64,000 nucleotides of DNA from Silurus meridionalis (taxonomy: Eukaryota > Chordata > Actinopteri > Siluriformes > Siluridae): assembly GCF_014805685.1 (NCBI RefSeq), contig NC_060890.1, positions 18,430,500 to 18,494,499 on the forward strand, read 5' to 3'. The notes under the pieces are model-generated. The model did not search any database and was not told where the DNA came from. It saw only the letters and a list, made by a program, of their open reading frames with translations. This document shows, piece by piece, positions 26,305 through 64,000 of this stretch (position 1 is the first letter of the stretch; each line of letters opens with the position of its first letter). The translations under genes were made by a program, and so were the position numbers.

Positions 26305-29133
26305 GAGTGCATCGGTAATAACTTTATTGCAAAAATACAAGTTCCCTCAGCCCCAAGCATTTACAAATAAGTCCCAAACAGGAAAAACCATTGAAATGAT
26401 TTTTCATCTTCGAAAAAAATCCATCTCTCTCTGGCTACAGCTGGCATTCAAAGGCTGATATTCATACAGACGTTAATATGTACATATTTAACGATTCGGC
26501 AAGAAATCACTTTCATCCTCAGTTAAAGGAAAAACCAGGGAGGTCTGGAGGAACTCTCACACACAAACACACACACACACACACTCGCACGCAAACACAC
26601 GCACGGCTTTTATCCCAGTCTGACTCTTTGCTGGTTGTTCAGGAGAGTGCGATTTGTTGCATAGCATACTCGTGCACCACCACTGCTACATTCTCAAACA
26701 CCCTTTAGATGAAAAGGTGGATTAAACAATTAGTAACATGGGCGAGCTTTATAATAGTGCCAATCTTTGGTTGAGAAACAAATTCTGAACAAAAAAAAAA
26801 AAACCCAAAAAATATTTATAATCTAAGAGCAAGTTTGATCAATCTGTTAGTTAAGCATTTAGAGCTTACTTTTGAATGTGAAATAAATGATCACAATATA
26901 TGATTATGACCACACAGGTTACACGCTGCAGCAGTCGAACTATACCATGAAATCAAACCTCGGTAGATCAGTCTTTCTTACAATATGTCAATAATTATTT
27001 ATTTATATTACAGTATGCTCGTAGCATAAAGTACCATAAAGTACCTTTTGTGCAAAATGTTCATAAATTGTTGACACTCGTAAGGGCTTCAGGTTATTTC
27101 TGCTACATTTGGGTAGCTATCAGGGCAGAACATTCTTTAACTTGTCTTTATAACGGAATAAAATATATATATATTTATTTTTTTTGCTGAAGAAATGATA
27201 ACTAAAACTACATGGAATGACTGTGACCCTTCTCTAGGCCAGATGGACTTACTACAGATGCTCAACTACATTGTATCAGCCTCACAGCTACGATATCAGT
27301 GTCAATGCAGGTTACAAAAGAAATATAAGAAAGCTTAACTTGGCATATCTCCCTATACAAATGGGAGAACTGTCAATAGAATTGAAATAGCAGTTTGACT
27401 CCAGCTTTACACTTCTGAAGTGTACTATACTCGTCTTAATGCAGATAGTAACTACAACCACTAAAATGAGTTAACATTCCATAACGTCATAAAGTAGAGT
27501 TTTCTCCATTCCTCTGGATAAATTTGTATGCCATACTGTTCATATATATATATATAGTTTTTCTTTTACAATAAATTCATTGATTAGTGTATGTTCAGTC
27601 AAAAGGAGTGAAGCAGTCTTTGCCTGTAACACTAGACAGAAAACAGGTGTGTGCTACAGGAAATGCCCTTATAAGAGGAAGAAAAGGTCGAGATAGTCCC
27701 GTCCGCTCTCCGCACTAGGGCTGCACGGATACATGCGCGCTCTCTGACCGAGCGCCAGAGACGAGAAATGAAGAAATACAAAAAAAAAAAAAGAAAAAAG
27801 TACAGCTCCTTTCACCGTGCTCTTTTTTTACAGGGTGTGTAAGTATGTGTGTCAGTCAATAAATCAGTACAAACTATGCGCTACATGTCCATCACCCTAC
27901 AAAAAGGGAGTAGGATTTTTCTAAAACAGGAGTGAAAGGAGAGAAATCCTTTAAAAATGTCTGAGGAAAAAGATGCACTGTGGTGGGTTTGCTTGAGCTC
28001 ACCGTGGGGTTTTACTTAGGGCGTCGCTGAAGATGGATGGCCTCCCCACACTCTTGCCCACACACACACACAAGTGGGTTATTTCCATTAACTTCTAGAG
28101 TTTTGTAGCTAAATAATGCTATGCTACATCTAAACCTAATCCTAACCTTAACTTCAGTATCCAAAAGGAAATATTTTGACTTCTTTCGTTTTTAAAAGAA
28201 AAGCTGCATTCTATAAAAAAAAAAAAAAAAAAAAAACATTACCAAATGTCCACACAATGTTAATACTATTAATACTGTATTTGTGTCATTACGGGGACAT
28301 TTGGTCTAACTAAGCGTTAAATGGAGATACACACATACGTTAATCATGTGCAGTAGCTAAATAGACCTCGGATATTGAAATGATATCCGGATGCTGCTGG
28401 ATCTCGTTGGCTTTGCAGCTCCACGCAGTGCGTTTAATTAAGTTAAGTGCTCAGGGTAGAACGGCTCGCTGCAGGAGAGCCAAGGCTCAAAGCCTTTCTT
28501 GTACCACAGCATGCTGTTAGCAGCATCCCCCCCACCCTCTCACACACACACGCACACACACGCACGCACGCACGCACACACACTAAGCTACTCAGTCCAT
28601 CACATTACCCCACACAGTGAACTAAACAAGGAAGAAAATACGCTCTGTCCCTCCCTTCACCATGCTGTGGACTGGAAGGAAACACACTTTAACACACTTT
28701 AAAACACTGCTATGCAGGACAGAGGCAGGAAGAGGAGGATGACCCAGATCCATTATACATGAACATTAAAAAATAAAAAATAAAAATAAAAAAGCAGAGC
28801 AGCCCACCACACTCTAAATGGGAAAAGGTTAAAGGGAGGAAATATTTAAGGAAGACACAGTAGGCATCACACGCCACATGGATCAAGGAAATGATGGGAG
28901 CCCATCATGGTCTGAGAAACAGAGGTGGGGCTAAAGCTACATGAGGATTTTGGGCTTCAAGAGAGATCCAGCCCTGTGAGCTGTAAGAACTCCAGTGGAC
29001 TAGTGTAGCTAAAAGCAAGGGTAGCTGGAATTAATCTCTGTTACAACATTCTAGCAATTACTTCTTTGTATGTGCAGGGATCCTTGCAGGGATCATAAAG
29101 ATGGAGTGTTGTTGCAGGTGGACACCAAGAGGA
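26305..29133 (-). other. usp54: Putative usp54 3' untranslated region
   Basis: There are about 2.8 kb between the predicted stop and a minus-strand polyadenylation signal. No further coding exon was recognised on the minus strand. The stretch contains CA/CACG runs near 26560-26600, 28048-28075 and 28540-28580, an A22 run at 28216-28237, and short A/T-rich patches. It has none of the transposon ends that crowd the DNA to its left, which fits transcribed, constrained sequence. The continuity of the UTR is inferred, since no RNA evidence can be read from DNA. Confidence 0.55.
26323..26328 (-). terminator. Candidate polyadenylation signal AATAAA
   Basis: The minus strand reads gcAATAAAgttattacc, with a possible CA cleavage position about 15-20 nt on and a G/T-containing stretch after it. 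It lies just before the repeat-dense intergenic zone. Other A/T-rich hexamers exist between here and 29133, so shorter transcripts are possible. Confidence 0.5.
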
Positions 29134-63021
<33,888 letters not shown>

Positions 63022-64000
63022 CTGCAAAAAATAAAATAAAATAAAAATAAATAAAAATTATTATCATCACTATTATTTAAAAAATAGCCCTATTGAGATC
63101 CTCATGCCATCGGTACATGCATACTCTGTGTGGTAACCTTTCACACTATTATTTCAGTTACCACTGCAGACAAGAATTCTAATATATTTTAACATCTACA
63201 AGAAATGAGAAAAATACCAAATTATCACTAAATTAACACTGAATTTAATGTTAACAGCAAGGACAGTCGAAGACAAGACTGAGAGGCTTAAAAGGACTGT
63301 TATGGAGTTTGAGACTTAAAGAAATACATCGAAAAATACTTATCATTTCAAAATCAAGCATACAGGGGACCTGACTTCCCTACATTGCTCCTAATGCAAA
63401 GTGTCCTGTGAACAACAAGCACCACATTCAGGGTGTAATCCTGATTCAATGATACTGGAACCACTGAAAACAAAAGCTTTACTGAAAGTAAATAAATGAG
63501 CATTGTGAAGGTCCAATGGCCACTGGGAGAATAGATCTGTTTTGGTGTTCGGTGGTGCAATTTGGTGACATTAAACACTTGCTGAATGTATACTTGTTTG
63601 CCTGTTGACTATGCTAATAAAGAGTGCAATGGCGTTTGTGTAAAGTGTATAGTAGTTATTAGTGTAGTGTCAAATTTTTCTAGCATCAATTAGAGATGTC
63701 CAACTTTATTATTTAGATTAGTTTAACAGTTATGTTTCTTGGTTACCAATGGGAAAGTCAGGGGTTCAAGCCCCAGGTATCTGCTCCATAGACACTGACC
63801 CACACTTCCTAATTAGAAGATATATAGGATGCACAACAAAAAATTCTTTACAGTAATTATTTATGTCATAAATAAAAGCTTTCACTTAAGAAAGATGTCT
63901 TTCTAAGACAAGATTTAAGATTCATGAGACACCCGGCTCAACACTGGTGTGCTTTAGAACCAACGTCCCACAGGATGCAATAAATAAGTTGCAAGCACTA
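63022..64000 (-). other. usp54 intron (partial) at right edge
   Basis: No exon is seen here; the preceding coding exon must be beyond 64000. A tRNA-like SINE scrap is suggested at about 63735-63800, with a box-B-like GGGGTTCAAGCCCC. Otherwise it is unremarkable AT-rich DNA. Confidence 0.6.

Noticed and set aside
28499..28702. Coding exon on the plus strand in the 3'UTR
   Set aside because: Its frame runs through a CA/CG array and shows no homology.

Overview
The window is vertebrate, almost certainly teleost, nuclear DNA. It is AT-rich, with large introns, many long dinucleotide and tetranucleotide arrays, several fish-type Tc1/mariner families, tRNA-derived SINE fragments and degraded non-LTR retrotransposons. 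The SINE fragments and one non-LTR family resemble repeats common in ostariophysan fish (catfish/carp relatives); that placement is a low-confidence inference from repeat style. No prokaryotic features are present.

Only one protein-coding gene is recognisable. It is the minus-strand gene for ubiquitin carboxyl-terminal hydrolase 54 (usp54), running from 63021 (first exon seen) down to a stop codon at 29134. I could place 19 coding exons. All have GT-AG borders, their phases join without a conflict, and together they give exactly 1,215 codons plus a stop. The 5' exons, including the one that should carry the catalytic cysteine, lie beyond the right edge. Exons at 63021-46702 encode most of the USP catalytic domain (fingers and His/Asp box). 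Exons at 46208-29134 encode a long Ser/Pro/Gln-rich, mostly disordered tail with a short charged helical segment. A 3'UTR of about 2.8 kb probably follows, ending near a minus-strand AATAAA at 26323-26328.

The left 26 kb (1-26300) is downstream intergenic DNA made of repeats: an L2/Rex1-like LINE remnant, SINEs, at least five Tc1-like families (one a 264-bp element with perfect 60-bp inverted repeats at 21783-22046), two related copies of an unclassified repeat in opposite orientation, and foldback elements beginning CAGTGGTGGAC. I found no exons there.

The introns hold further repeats. The largest (49535-60179) carries an RTE-like LINE split by a later retroposon insertion with a visible target duplication, and a second LINE remnant split by a Tc1 element. 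Dinucleotide arrays sit unusually close to several usp54 splice sites. I did not find a novel multi-gene system. The points most worth checking are the splice-site repeats, the short usp54 linker and C terminus, the nested insertions, the young MITE and one possible conserved intronic element.
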